Source: Ursus arctos (taxonomy: Eukaryota; Chordata; Mammalia; Carnivora; Ursidae). Taken from it: a stretch of 64,000 bases of DNA. The stretch's first letter is position 1. Every line of letters begins with the position of its first letter. Below the pieces are notes generated by a model. That model did not search any database and was not told the DNA's origin. It saw only the letters and a list, made by a program, of their open reading frames with translations. The position numbers and the translations under genes are program-made. Positions 37,756 through 49,861 of the stretch are shown piece after piece. The stretch is taken from NCBI RefSeq assembly GCF_023065955.2, contig NW_026623050.1, positions 20,418,501 to 20,482,500 of the forward strand. Direction: 5' to 3'.

Positions 37756-37945
37756 GACACTTAAGATTGGGCTCAGTTGGTTAAGTGTCTGCCTTCGGCT
37801 GAGGTCATGATCTCAGGATCCTGGGATTGAGCCCAGCGTTGGGCTCCCTGCTCAGGGGGGAGTCTCCTATTCCCTCTCTCGATGACCCTCCCCTCCAGCT
37901 CATGTATTCTCTCTCTTAAATAAATCAATAAAATCTTTTAACAAA
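37756..37945 (+). mobile_element. CAN-SINE, damaged head
   Basis: 'gattgggctcagttggttaa' replaces the normal cctgggtggctcagt head; the rest is complete to 'caataaaatcttttaac'. Confidence 0.78.
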
Positions 37946-37956
37946 AAGTAAGATTT

Positions 37957-38075
37957 TAGGGATGCCTGGATGGCCCAGTCATTAAAGTACATGACTCTTG
38001 ATCTCGGGGTTGTGAGTTCAAGCCCCATAATGGGTACAGAGATTACTTAAAAATAAAAAAAAAATCTTTAAAAGA
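37957..38075 (+). mobile_element. Short tRNA-Lys-type SINE
   Basis: agggatgcctggatggccca head and 'gggtacagagattacttaaa' end with an A-rich tail. Only 11 bp separates it from the preceding SINE. Confidence 0.75.
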
Positions 38076-38084
38076 AATAAAATT

Positions 38085-39205
38085 TTATATAATGACCTTT
38101 TCAAATTATCAGATTACATATGGATATTCTGCAATAACTGAAATGGAAAAACCAATCTTCAAATTCAAATAGAATTGCAAGGGACACAGAATAGCCAAAA
38201 TATCTTGGGGGGGAAAATAAATCTTGGAGGGCTCACACTTCCTAACATCAAAACTTAAAACAAAGTTACAGTAGTTGAGAAAGTATGGTACCGACAGGGT
38301 CAGACATATAGACCAATGGAATAAAATTGAAAGTCAGGGAATAAACCCATATTCAATGAGCTGATCGATTTTTGACAAGGTCAAGACTATTCAAAGGGGA
38401 AAGAACAGTCTCTTAAACAAATGCTGCTGGGACAACTAAAAATCCACATGCCAAAGAATAAAGCAGGACTCAAACCTCAAATCACATATAAAAATTAACT
38501 CAAAATAGATCAACAACCTAATGTAAGAGGTAAAAACCATAAAACTCCTAGAAGAAAATACAAGGTAAACCTTCATGACCTTGGATTTAACACTGAATTT
38601 TTTTTTTTTTAAAGATTTACTTATTTGGTTTAGAGAGAGAGTGGGAACAGGGGTGGGAGGGGCAGAGGGAGAGAGAAAATCCTGAAGCAGACGCCCTGCT
38701 AAGTGCAGAGCCTGATGTGGGGCTCAGTCCCAGGACCCTGAGATCATGACCTGAGCCAAAAACCAGGAGTTTAACCGACTTAACTGACTGAGCCACCCAG
38801 GCACCCCAGCACTGAATTTTTAGATATGACTGACACCAAAAGTATAAGCAACAAAAGAAAAACAGGCAAATTGTGGACTTTATGAAAATTTAAAGCTTTT
38901 GTGTGTCAAAGGATACCAGCAACATGAAAAAAAAATCTATAAATTGGGAGAAATTTTTGCAAATCATTTTCTGATAAGGGTCTAGTATCTTAAATATATA
39001 ACTCTTACAATTCAACAACAAAAAGACATAATCCAATTTAAAAATGAACAAAGGACTTTATTAGATATACAATTAAAATATACAAATGGCTAAGAAACAC
39101 ATGGAAAGATTCTCAACATCACTAACATTAGGTAAATGTAAATCAAAACCACATTGAGATACCACTTCCTACCCATTAGGATGGTTATAACATGAAGAGA
39201 AAATC
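38085..39205 (+). mobile_element. Ancient L1 ORF2 fragment, split by a SINE
   Basis: Runs from 'gtcagacatatagaccaatg' through 'gaacaaaggactttattaga' to 'gagataccacttcctaccca', the second half of L1 ORF2. It ends where an earlier part of another ORF2 starts. Confidence 0.75.
38603..38808 (-). mobile_element. CAN-SINE inside L1
   Basis: A reversed SINE flanked by cactgaattttt on both sides (38591-38602 and 38810-38821). Confidence 0.9.
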
Positions 39206-39260
39206 TAAACAGACCAATTGTAAGTAAAGAGATTGAATTAGTCATCAAAAACCTCTCAAC

Positions 39261-39470
39261 AGGGGCACCTGGGTGGCTCAGTCAGTAAGGCATCTGCCTT
39301 TGGCTCAGGTCATGATCCCAGGGTCCTGGGATAAAGCCCCACATCAGGCCCTCTGCTCAGCAGGGAGTCTGCTTCTCCCTCTCCCTCTGCCCCTCCTCCT
39401 ACATGTGCACATGCACCCTCTCTCTCTCTCTCTCTCTCTCTCGGGTAAATAAATAAAATCTTTCAGCAAA
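39261..39470 (+). mobile_element. CAN-SINE inside L1
   Basis: Full head ggggcacctgggtggctcag and a CT-microsatellite-like middle (tctctctct to about 39442). The host L1 resumes with 'caacaaagaaaagtccagg'. Confidence 0.9.
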
Positions 39471-40928
39471 TAAGCAACCTCCAACAAAGAAAAGTCCAGG
39501 ATGAGATGGCTTCACTGGTATAGTCCACCAAACATAAAAAAAGAATTAGTACATATCATTTTTTAAATCTTCCAAAACTGAAGAGTAGGGAATACTCCCA
39601 GACTCATTTTATGAGGCCAACACTACACTGGTACCAAAGTCAAATGAGGACACTACAAGAAAAGAACACTACAGGCCACTATCCCTGACGAATATACATG
39701 TAAAAATTCTCCACAAAATATTAGCAAACTGAATTCATCAGTATATTGAAAGGATTATACACCATGACCAAATGAGATTCATTCCTTGGATGCCCGATAG
39801 TTCAATATATGCAAATCAATCAATGTCATGTACCAATTTAACAAAATGAAGGGTTAAAATCGTATGATCATTTCATCAGAAAAAGCATTTAACAAAATTC
39901 AATATCCTTTCATGATAAAAACTCTCAACAAATTGGGTCTACATGGAACATATCTCAACATAATGAGGTCCATATAAGAAAACCCATAATCATAATCATA
40001 ATCAATGGTGAGAAGCCAAAAGTTTTTCCTCTAAGATCAGAAACAAGACAAGAATGCCCACTCTCACCACCTCTACTCAACACCTCTACTGAAGTCTCAG
40101 CTAGAGTAATTCAGCAAGAAAAGGAAATAAAAGGCATCCACATTGAATAGGAAGACATAAAAGTGTCTATATTTGCAGATGACATACATAGAAAACTCTA
40201 AAGACTCCAAAAAAAACTGTTAGGTCTAATAAACAAATCCAGTAAAGTTTCAGGACACAAAATCAATATAAAAAAATTCAGTTGCATTTCTACACTAACA
40301 ACAAACTATCAGAGAAATTAAGAAGAAAATCTGATTTACAACAGCATCAAAAAGAATAAAATACTTAGGAACAAATTTAACAAATGAAAGATCTGTACAC
40401 TGAAAACTACAAAACTTTGCTGAAAGAAATTGAAGACACAAATAAATGGAAAGATATTCCATGTTCATGGATTAGAAGAATATTGTTAAAATGTCCACAC
40501 TACCCAAAGTGATCTATAGAGTCAATGCAACCCCTATCAAAATTCCACTGGCATTTTTCACAGAAATAGGAAAAAAAATCCTAAAATTTGTATGGAACCA
40601 AAAAAGATCCTGACTAGTTAAAGCAATCTTGAGCAAGAAGAGCAAAGCTGGAGGTACCATACTGATTTCAAACTATATTACAAAGCTATAAAAATCAACA
40701 CAGTATGGTATTGCCATAAAAACACACAGATCAATGGAACAGAATAGAGAGCTCATAAATAACCCTATACAGGTATGATCAATTAATTTTTGACAAAAGC
40801 ACTAAGAATGTACAATGATGAAAGGATACTCTGTTCAGTAAATGGTACTAGAAAAAAATGGATATTCACATACAAAAGAATGAAACTGGATCCCTACCTT
40901 ACACTATACACAAAAATCAACTCAAAAT

Positions 40929-41129
40929 GGGGGCTCCTGGGTAGCGCAGTCAAGTGTATGCCTTCAGCTCAGGGCGTGATCCCAGCGTTCTGGGATTGAG
41001 CCCCGCCATCAGGCTCCCTGCTCCGCTGGGAGCTGCTGCTTCCTCTTCCACTCTCCCTGCTTGTGTTCCCTCTCTTGCTGGCTGTCTCTCTCTGTGTCAA
41101 CTAAATAAATAAAATCTTTAAAAAAAAAT
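40929..41129 (+). mobile_element. CAN-SINE inside L1
   Basis: Bear-type element starting gggggctcctgggtagcgca with minor damage to the head. The L1 resumes with 'ggattaaagacttgaatg'. Confidence 0.88.
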
Positions 41130-41606
41130 GGATTAAAGACTTGAATGTAAAAGCTGGAACCTAAAACTCCTGGAAGAAAACATAGGTGGTAAGCTTCTTG
41201 ACACTGGTTTGGAAATGACTTTTTTAGTCATTTGACACTAAAAGCAAAGGCAACAAAAGCAAAAATAAGGTGAGACTACATCGTCAGAGCTTCTGCACAG
41301 CAAAAGAAAACATCAACAATATGAAAAGGTAATGTACTGAAAGAGAGAAATATCTGCAAACCGCATAGCCAATAAGGGGTTAATATGCAAAATACAGACG
41401 AACTCATATAACTCAGTAGCAAAAAATGGACAAAAACTTTTAAATGGGCCAAGGACCTGACTGGTCATTTTTCCAAAGAAGATATATAAATGACTAATAG
41501 ACATATATATTCAAAGGAAACAAAATCACTATCTCCAAGAGATGTCTATACTACCATGCCATGTTCACTGCAGTATTATTCACAATAGCCAAGATGTAGA
41601 GACAAT

Positions 41607-41771
41607 CTTTTTTTAAAGATTTTATTTATTTGAGAGGGGGGGAAGGGGCAGACGGAGAGGGAGAGGGGTCCACTGAGCAGGGAGCCCAATGCAGGCCTTG
41701 ATCCGAGGACCCCGAAATCAAGACCTGAGCCCAAGTCAGATGCTTAACTGACTGAGCCGCCCAGGCGCCCC
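41607..41771 (-). mobile_element. CAN-SINE inside L1
   Basis: A reversed, slightly short SINE ending gagccgcccaggcgcccc. Confidence 0.88.
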
Positions 41772-41831
41772 TACAGAAAAAATCTTAAGTGTCCACTGAT
41801 GGATGAATAGACAAAGAAAATGTGCTATGTG

Positions 41832-41835
<4 letters not shown>

Positions 41836-41866
<31 letters not shown>
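41836..41866. repeat. (CA)n microsatellite
   Basis: About 15 CA units grown within L1-derived sequence, followed by a diverged TA/CA stretch to about 41940. Confidence 0.92.
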
Positions 41867-41869
<3 letters not shown>

Positions 41870-42135
41870 TTATGTTCATTATATACACACAGATTTATAT
41901 TATGTATATAGTACACATAACTTATACATAGTATATATGAAATACAGCATGATATCATTTACAAATAGAATTTTTTTTTTAAGTTGAACTCATAGAAACA
42001 AAGAGCAGAATGGTGGTGGTCGGGGGCTAGGGAGCGGGGGAAATGAGGAGAAGTTGTAACAGGGTACAAGTTTTTAGCTATAAGTAAGTGCTGAGATCTA
42101 ATGTAAGGGTAACTATATGAAGTGATATATGTATT

Positions 42136-42404
42136 TTTTTAAATTCCATCAAACATTTTTTTATTATGCTCACTTAGCCAACATATAGTACATCATCAGT
42201 TTTGATGCAGTGTTCAACAATTCATTAGTTGAGTGTAACACCCAGTGCTCATCACAACACACACCCTCCTTAATACCCATCACAGGTTACCCCATCCCCC
42301 CACGCCCCTCCCTTCGGTAATCCTCAGTTTGTTCTTCGGAGTCCAGAGTCTCTCATGATTTGTCTCCCTCTCTGATTTCTTCCTATTCAGTTTTCCCTCC
42401 CTTC
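42136..42404 (-). mobile_element. Young L1 3' UTR, minus strand
   Basis: A reversed L1 3' end (T-rich tail first, then the complement of 'gagactctggactccgaag' near its 5' break). Bounded by gtgatatatgtatt at 42122-42135 and 42405-42418. Confidence 0.93.
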
Positions 42405-42535
42405 GTGATATATGTATTAATTAACTTGACCATGGGATTCCTTTCACAAAATATATGTATATCAACTGTTCACATTATACACTTTAAATATATTACATTT
42501 TTGTCAATTATACCTCGATAAAACTGAAAAATAAA

Positions 42536-43370
42536 ATACTTAAGGATAAAATAAAAGCCACCACGGCAGCACTTTGAAGGAAAAACAAACAAAAAAATGT
42601 ATTTGATCTGCAGAACTTCTCAAAAAGAAATATTAAAGATAATAAAGGTGAAAAATAAAATTCAAAAGGAATAGTGATACAAAGACTGAGTATACTAACA
42701 GCATAATTCAATGTCTTATGATGGTAATAACTGTTAATAACAAGTAAGGTAAGAGAATGAAGATTTCACATATAAAGAGTAGGTCAAGGAGTTAGAACAG
42801 GAGATACCAAAGGAACAGAGCCCTAAGAATGGTTTATAGGGAAAATGCTAAACATGCAAAAGTAAGAAACAGGATTGTGAGAAAGAAATGGGGTCAAAAG
42901 TGTTGATGTGCATTGAGAGGGAAGAAAATGCAGAAAAAGGAGGAGCTGGGGGATACAAAAAATGCTAGGAACATGAACATTACTGTTAAAAAATAGAATT
43001 AAAAAAGAGCCAATTACACTGTACACACTTCCAATAAACAGGGCATCTGGTTCACTGGTAAGAACTTTTTACGGCCCTATAGTATTACCTAGACAATGCC
43101 AGAAAGCAACTCATACCTCATCTGCCTGATTACGCAAAGCTATTTCACAGTTTGAGATTTCTGGTTCCAACTTTATGAAAATGACAGAAGAAAGCACTTC
43201 AGAATTTCTTTACCTAGGTTAAAAACTCAGAGGGTAAAAGTGAAGCAGTACCTCCCCCGAAGAAGGAAACAAAAAGAGAACTCAAAAGGGAAGAGGGCGA
43301 TCTACAAAACAAAATAGTAAAGAAGCCAGACAAAGCAGGCAAGAGCAGTCAAACTGTCAGACAAAGAGAG
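42536..43370. other. Intron 3, purine-rich, no recognised feature
   Basis: A- and G-rich on the plus strand. No exon or clear repeat seen. Confidence 0.4.
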
Positions 43371-44230
43371 CGTGCTTCAGAAGATTAGTTTGGCATCGTT
43401 ATTCCAAACTTTCATTAATCACCTCAAAACCTCCACCTCCACCTCTTTCCCTCTTGCCTCCTTCACCCTGAAAACAAAGGAGTCTTTTAACTGTGTCCTT
43501 AAAAGATTTTCCAAATCCTGTTATTCCTTATTCCGGCCCTCTAGTGTCCAAAGATAAAATACCCTGCTCTCAGCTAAGACTAATGTTTTCACCTGCTCCA
43601 ACCTTCATCCCACCTGTTCCATCACCATCAATCCCCTCCCTTAGTTGTTTTATCAACGTCTCCCTCTTTACTAGCTTCCTTCTTCAACATATAAATGTGC
43701 TCAGGTTCTTTCCGTTTCAAAAATACAAAAGCTCTGCCTCCACCCTGCAACCACTTCACACTCATTAGCCAAATGAGCTTTTCCAACATTCAAACCCAAT
43801 TAAGTTGATGTTCTTGCTGAAAAATCCCTAAAGAGTTCCCCATTACCTTCAGAAACATTTTCAAAATATTAAGATTCTATTTACAACCAACAAATGTTCC
43901 CTCACTGGGCTATATTCTGTCGTGGACTTATCTAAGCTGTCTGTAATTTTTCCATTTATTCCTCAGATACCTGCGACTCATTCTCCAATATCAGCACAAA
44001 CAACACTGCCTCACATTTCCTGCCCGTACTCTCAGACTGAGATACCAATCTTTTCTGTGTTCTCTTTTTATCCTCCCATGACTTCTCGTGCATCCTATGG
44101 TGTAAACTGTTTTTTCTTGTCTGTCACCGTCTCTATTCCATGAGTAAACCGAAAGTGAAGACTCACTTGTTCAGCTCTGTAGTGACACCTTTCACAGTTT
44201 TCACTAAATGACTATAAAATGAATGATCAG
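43371..44230. other. Pyrimidine-rich stretch of unknown (old repeat?) origin
   Basis: Long C/T-rich plus-strand sequence with short open frames but no coding family recognised. The texture resembles the regions at 8100-8760 and 9640-10120, possibly the same old LINE class. Confidence 0.35.
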
Positions 44231-44609
44231 CAGCAAAGCCACCAAAAAGCTGATGCTGTAAACCAAGTCTGAAGCAACAAACACTTCAGATGTGTTGAAA
44301 TGTGTTCAAATTTTAATATCATTTTACAACATGAAAGCAGTTGTTTTATGGGGCTTACAAGGGAGTCAACAATCAGCCCATCTTCCACCGGGCCTTGTTA
44401 TATGCAGACATGCATCATCTCCCTATCAGCCTAAGGGTGAGCAGACACAAAGAAAAGGGTGTGCTAAGGATGATGCAGAGAAATGGAATCAGAGCCCTGA
44501 TTTAACTACATTTGAACACTGCTTGATCTCTGGACTTTTCCAGCTGGATGAATCAAGTTCTCCTTATTATTTAAACCCTAATCTTTTAAATTCAAACTGA
44601 GTAAAGTTA

Positions 44610-45062
44610 ATTGCAAAATGGCCCCAGATTCTTCCCATCCATCTCTGCACAGTTCTTTGCAATGTGACTTAAGCCCTCTTTCCTAGAAGAGGCAGAGTCT
44701 ATTTCTCCAGTCGTCGAACCTGGGCTTGCTATATGACTTATTTTGGCTAAGTGGACATTAGCAAATATGACAGAGCAGAAGCTTTAAAAGTGCTCATGCG
44801 TTAGGGCGTTCCCTTTCTTGCTAGCAAGAAACTGGACCGCAAAGTAAAGAAGCCTGGGCTCGCCCCCCCTGGAGGATGAAATACCACAGGCAGAGGGGCT
44901 ACAGCTCTTCCAGGCAAGGTTTTAGATATGTGAGTGAGACCATCCTTGGATATCCAGCCACAATAAATCCAGCCCCAGCTGACAAGAAATGCCTCATCAA
45001 CACACAGAACGTCGAGAAATAAGTATTTGCGCCTTTCAGTCACTAAATTTTGGATAGTTTAT
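44610..45062 (+). repeat. Possible older MaLR-type LTR
   Basis: 'gatatgtgagtgagaccatc' and 'tcagtcactaaattttggat' with a final 'tagtttattacacag' follow the plan of older MLT1 LTRs. It directly abuts the next LTR. Confidence 0.5.
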
Positions 45063-45063
45063 T

Positions 45064-45417
45064 ACACAGTGTTATTGACTGGATGTTTGTGTCCTCCCCA
45101 AAGGTACATGTTGAAACCTTAATTCCCAGAGCGGCTGTACTTGGAAATGGGACTTGTAAGTAATGAAGGTTAAATGAGGTCATAAGCGTGGGGCCCTGAT
45201 AGGACAGGATTAGTGCCCTACTAAGAAGAGACACCTGATTTCTTTCTTTCTCTGTTTCTCTCCACCAACTACAAACCAGGCATAGACTCCTCATCTGAAA
45301 CTGCTGGACCTCAACCTGAGACTTCTAGACTCCAGAACTGTTAGAAAATAAATGTCTGTTGTTTAAGCCACCCAATCTGTGGTATTTTGTTATGGTAGTC
45401 CAAGCAGACCAACAAAC
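45064..45417 (+). repeat. MaLR (MLT1-like) solitary LTR
   Basis: 'tgttattgactggatgtttg', 'gaggtcataagcgtggggcc', 'ggattagtgccctactaaga' and 'attttgttatggtagtccaa' in the expected order, ending near gcagaccaaca. Confidence 0.7.
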
Positions 45418-45486
45418 AGCACAGCGAACTGACGTAATGAGCCTTAGCACCAGCCCGGCAAATCATTTTTAAAAGATTGCACTAAA

Positions 45487-45684
45487 GGGGGGCCTGGGTG
45501 GCACAGCGGTTAAGCGTCTGCCTTCGGCTCAGGGCATGATCCCGGTGTTATGGGATCGAGCCCCACATCAGGCTCCTCCGCTATGAGCCTGCTTCTTCCT
45601 CTCCCACTCCCCCTGCTTGTGTTCCCTCTCTCGCTGGCTGTCTCTATCTCTGTCGAATAAATAAATAAAATCTTAAAAAAAAAA
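45487..45684 (+). mobile_element. Young bear-type CAN-SINE
   Basis: gggcctgggtggcacagcgg head and ctatgagcctgc segment. Flanks aaaagattgcactaaa and aaaagattgctactaaa form a near-perfect duplication. Confidence 0.92.
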
Positions 45685-45701
45685 AAAAGATTGCTACTAA
45701 A

Positions 45702-46639
45702 AAACAATTATTTTTTGAGATGTAATCAAGTTTGAAGTTAATTTTTGGTTTAAGCCAATAACAGGTTGCCTTTTGTTGTTGTATCTCTTCATCTACTCTT
45801 ACTGAACCATGGAAGTTCTTTTCTGAATGTTTAAGATTGGACAGAGTAAACAGAGCTGCATCTGTCCTTCAAAATAGAACTTGCTACTGTCACAGGATCC
45901 AGAGCAATGTATTCACATTAATTCATTCAAATATTTGAGCTCCTGCTATTTAACTAGGCAATGGCTATAACAAGGATGAAAGAAAACGTAATCCCAACTC
46001 TGAACTCTATTGAAGGAAAAGAGAAAACAAAACGGACATTTTGTAGTATAGACTATAGACTTTCACAGGTTCTTTCCACTTTAAGATCATCTACGGCTTC
46101 ATATTTTATACACTAACACCCCTAAAACCACCTTTCCAAATACCAAATCAGACTTTCAGATACCAGTACATTAATAATTTCAAGACACAGTATGGTGGTG
46201 CTGCCAGTTATTTTACCAATACAGCAGAATGTATACCATTATTTAACTATTAGTTCAGCAAAAATTTATCTGTTACCACAAATTTTATATTATTTTGCTT
46301 TCATTTTTTAAAACTCAGGAAAATGATAAAATCAAAAGGCTGCCACCAGTGATAACACAATAAGGAAAAGATGGAACTCAAATATACTGAAAGCAGGAAT
46401 CTTTGGTCACGCGTTCAATTTTTAAGCAAAAGACACTATATAACCATAGAGCATATAAAAAAAAGTCAAAGAGAAGTAATAAAAGAAGTAGAGAAATCCT
46501 TGGAATTATGAACTGTTATGAATACAATACTAGTAATCCAAACACAAAAGAAGCGTCATGGGTCCACAGATCTCTTGATGAAATGCTAGAGATTCCTTAA
46601 TCATTTCAAGACGTCAAAATGAGAATATGATATAAGAAA
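45702..46639. other. Intron 3, no recognised feature
   Basis: Unclassified AT-rich sequence. 'ttcattcaaatatttgagct' near 45920 is a weak L2-like hint. Confidence 0.4.
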
Positions 46640-46895
46640 TCACTTGTAAAAATTAGTCAGAATAGGTAAATCTATAAAGACAGAAAGCAGATTAGTGGTT
46701 GCCTGGGGCTAGAGTGAATGGGAGAAATAGGGAGTGACTCTTTACGGGCACGGGGTTTCTTTTTGGGTGATGAAAATGTCCTAAAATTGATAGTGGTAAT
46801 GGACACACATCTCTAAATACTATAAACTAATGAAATGTAAGCTTTACATGGGTGAATTATATGGTACGTGAATTATATCTCAAAAAATATATTGC
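46640..46895 (+). mobile_element. Ancient L1 3' UTR
   Basis: 'agtggttgcctggggctaga' and 'ggtgatgaaaatgtcctaaa' are typical of old L1 3' UTRs, ending 'gaattatatctcaaaaaat'. Confidence 0.75.
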
Positions 46896-46916
46896 TGATT
46901 AAAGCATTAACTTGAG

Positions 46917-47129
46917 GGGCCCCTGGTGGCTCGGTCAGTTAAGTGTCCAACTCTTGATTTTGGCTCAGGTCATAATCTCATGGTGGTGAAACTGAGCCCA
47001 GCATCAGGCTCCGCACTCAGCAGGGAGTCAGAGTCTGCTTGAGATTCTCTCCCTCTCCTTCTGCCCCTCCCCCTGCTTGTGTGCTTTTCCTCTCTAAAAT
47101 ATATAAATCTTAAAAAAAAAAAAAAAAAC
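46917..47129 (+). mobile_element. CAN-SINE
   Basis: Head ggggcccctggtggctcggt, tail 'aaatcttaaaa' plus A17. Flanks share ttaacttg. Confidence 0.88.
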
Positions 47130-47351
47130 AAAACTTTAACTTGGAAGCCTCAACAGTTAAAAAGATATTAATATGTCAATGTTTAGTGTTCAATCTAGGC
47201 TCTTCTTGTTTTAAATAATCATGTCCATTACTCCAAGATTAAAAAAGAAGTAAACACTTTTACTACAGAAAATTATTTTTACTCCCTTGGAAATAGAAGG
47301 TTCTCCCTGAAACAAGTAAATCTATTGTCCAACCTTTATAGCCTCCACTTT

Positions 47352-47563
47352 TTCTTTGTTGTTTTTTTTTTTTTAAGATTTTATTTATTTATTTGACAGA
47401 GAGAGAGACAGCCAGCGAGAGAGAGAACACAAGCAGGGGAGTGGGAGAGGAAGAAGCAGGCTCCCAGCGAGGAGCCTGATGCGGGGCTCAATCCCAGAAT
47501 GCCAGGATCAATCAACCCTGAGCCGAAGGCAGACGCTTAACAACTGAGCCACCCAGGCGCCCC
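47352..47563 (-). mobile_element. Young CAN-SINE with 15-bp target duplication
   Basis: A reversed bear-type SINE bounded by tatagcctccacttt at 47337-47351 and 47564-47578. It ends about 190 bp from the exon 3 donor on the intron side. Confidence 0.94.
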
Positions 47564-47753
47564 TATAGCCTCCACTTTCATACAGATTTTCAGGAACACA
47601 TGTAAGGAGTAGATAGCCTCTGTAACATAGTAAGTCCTATAACCAAAGTATGAATAAAGAGGTGAGGAAGTACAGTGACTGGAATAAATTATCCTTACAG
47701 AGCTTACTATTGTCTCTGTAATTAGAGGACTTTCCTATCAATCTGCAACTTAC

Positions 47754-47887
47754 CTTCATCATAACATTTAGTGCATATTTTTGATCTTCTCGTCTTGCTG
47801 CAGCTTTTGCTTCTGTAGCTTCTTTTGCTCTTTCTTGTGCTTGTAAAATAGATTTCTCCCTTATTCTTTGCATCATCTCTTTGTCAG
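47754..47887 (-). CDS. DNAAF4: DNAAF4 coding exon 3 (residues 91-135, charged helix)
   Basis: The acceptor TTTTAG|CTGACAAAG and the donor ATGAAG|GTAAGT enclose 134 bases. Joined to the G left by exon 2, the first codon is GCT (Ala; I recall Val in human), and the reading continues [20 protein letters not shown] to end YALNVMMK. The segment is rich in Lys, Glu, Ala and Gln with no prolines, as expected for the long helical/coiled-coil stretch that separates the CS and TPR domains. The donor is a perfect GTAAGT. A run of 13 G (C on the gene strand) lies at 47976-47988, about 90 bases upstream of the acceptor. Confidence 0.96.
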
Positions 47888-47975
47888 CTAAAACAAGACA
47901 GATCACTAAATTAGGATTATGATGAATGTTTTCCTTAGGAGAAACTGCTTGACATACCGATCCAGGATGCCATTT

Positions 47976-47988
47976 GGGGGGGGGGGGC
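47976..47988. repeat. G13 homopolymer near exon 3
   Basis: Thirteen G (C on the gene strand) about 90 bp upstream of the exon 3 acceptor, within intron 2. Confidence 0.85.
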
Positions 47989-48089
47989 GACCCAACTTCA
48001 CATGGAGAAATGAAAACATTTCTCAATATTAAACTGGCCAAGAAGCTTAAAAAGTAAGCAAGCAGCTATAACAGCAATTAATTACTACA

Positions 48090-48275
48090 GAGGGAAAGAA
48101 CAAGAGAGAGAAAATATGAATGAAAGAAAGTGGGAACAACAGAAAGGGTGAATAAGAGGGGAATGATGAGGATGGGGAGAGGGACATAAAAGGGAGAGAG
48201 ATGTTAGTGAAATGAGAGGGGAAAATGGTAAGGAGAGGGGGAATGGGACAGGATGGAGGGAAAAAGTACACATTT
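48090..48275. repeat. Purine-rich (GA-type) low-complexity tract
   Basis: Almost all G and A on the plus strand (gagagagaaaat, gggaatgatgaggatgggga). On the gene strand it is a long pyrimidine tract in intron 2, with no exon next to it. Confidence 0.75.
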
Positions 48276-49070
48276 ATCCTTCTCCCTCTCTGTCAAGAAA
48301 CCAGGGTTATTTGCTTATAAACCTAATTACAATAAGTCATCACTATGAGGCCTCCTAGAAGAGAAGATGAGGTTTTTTTGTTACATACAATATCACAAAA
48401 ATATATATACTTCTTCATTAATGCATTACTATATAGCAATAAGTGTAATAAATACTGTAATTTCAAAGTAGTGAGTATAAAAGATAAATGTACTTTGTGA
48501 TACAAATATATTTGTGATACTTATTGATTCAACTGTTATTTGTTGCCTACACTCATGTGTGAAAGAAATGCTAAATTTCAGTTAGCGGTTAAATAAAAAG
48601 TATGGAATTTTAATTTTCAAAGAAATTGCCTTAAAAAGGAAAAGGAAAAAAAGAGCATGGAATGTTTGCTCATTCAAGATCTTGACTAGGACTTCGGACT
48701 GGAATTAAGTTTGAAGCCTCTCCCAATCCTCCTCCTGTTTAATAACAGAGTGACAGACAACTGGACCAGATTCAGGGATAAAGGTAACTAAAAGAACCAA
48801 CTTTCACATCTAAAAGAAATGAAAAGTATACCAAGAAAAGACTTCAGGAAAAGATTAAGCAATTATGTTCTGAAAAATGAGGAAGACTTGGAGTACAGAC
48901 TGGAGTTCCACACATTTTATGTGAAAAACAATATTCTTAAAGAAATAATCTTACCGAGTTGCTGTGTAACTGAGTTTGATTTCTAAAGGAATCTCAAACC
49001 TGGTTTTTGAAGTAAAATCAATGGTCATTACTTATTACATAAGTTAGTTTTGAGAGTGTTTTGATTAGTC
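48276..49070. other. Intron 2, no recognised feature
   Basis: Unique-looking AT-rich intron sequence, no repeat recognised. Confidence 0.45.
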
Positions 49071-49075
49071 TAAAT

Positions 49076-49362
49076 CAGAGGTTGGCACACTATGGCCAAA
49101 TCTAACTGGCTGCCTGGTTTCCTCTAGCACACAAGATAAGAATAATTTTTACATTTTTAAATAGTTGAAAAATCAAAATACTATCTTGTGACATATAAAA
49201 ATTAGATAAAATTCAAATTTCGGTGTCCATAAATATGTATTGTCTATTGGCTGCTTTCGTGCTACCATAGCAGAACTAAGTAATTGTGACTGAGACCACA
49301 GGGCTCATAATATTCAAGATGCCATCTGGTTCTTTACAGAAAAAGTTTGTTAAACCTTGGTT
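49076..49362 (+). repeat. MER-type hAT DNA transposon relic
   Basis: Starts cagaggttggcacactatgg and ends 'acagaaaaagtttgttaaac'. The inner 'ctatcttgtgacatataaaa' and 'attggctgctttcgtgctac' are hallmark pieces of a common short non-autonomous element. Confidence 0.65.
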
Positions 49363-49590
49363 TAAATGGTCAAAATTAGGGATGGATGACCATATTACCA
49401 TGAAAGAGAAGAATCAAGTAGGTGTGCACTGAACGCAGGTGTATAAAACAGAGAAGAAGATCATGATTAGGAAAGAAAATTCCCTTCCCACTCCTGGAAA
49501 AGATAGCCAAGCAGGTTAAGAAGGGAATTTGACATAGAAGAAAGTGTCATGTAGGGAAAAGTAACAGGTTTTCTGATATGATTCTTCTTT

Positions 49591-49776
49591 TTTTAAAAGA
49601 TTTTATTTATTTACTTGTCAGAGAGAGCACACAAGCAGGGGGAGAGGCAGAGAGAGGGAGAAGCAAGTTCCTCGCTGAGCAACTTGGAGCCTGATTCGGG
49701 ACTCGATCACAGGACCCCGGGATCATGACCTGAGCTGAAGGTAGATGCTTAACCTACTGAGCCACCCAGGTGTCCC
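49591..49776 (-). mobile_element. CAN-SINE
   Basis: A reversed SINE ending gagccacccaggtgtccc. Flanked by attcttcttt on both sides. Confidence 0.88.
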
Positions 49777-49861
49777 ATTATTCTTCTTTATATTCTAAAA
49801 AGTTGGCAGACAAAAATGTTTCCTGGAGACAGACAGACACACAGACACACACACAAACATT

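Larger units (their letters stand above)
39206..42535 (+). mobile_element. Ancient L1, ORF2 to 3' end, with four inserts
   Basis: Begins in the reverse transcriptase region ('aagagattgaattagtcatc'), continues through 'gaattcatcagtatattgaa' and ends with an L1 3' UTR near 42530. Three SINEs and one opposite-strand L1 piece interrupt it. Many stops; inactive. Confidence 0.8.
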
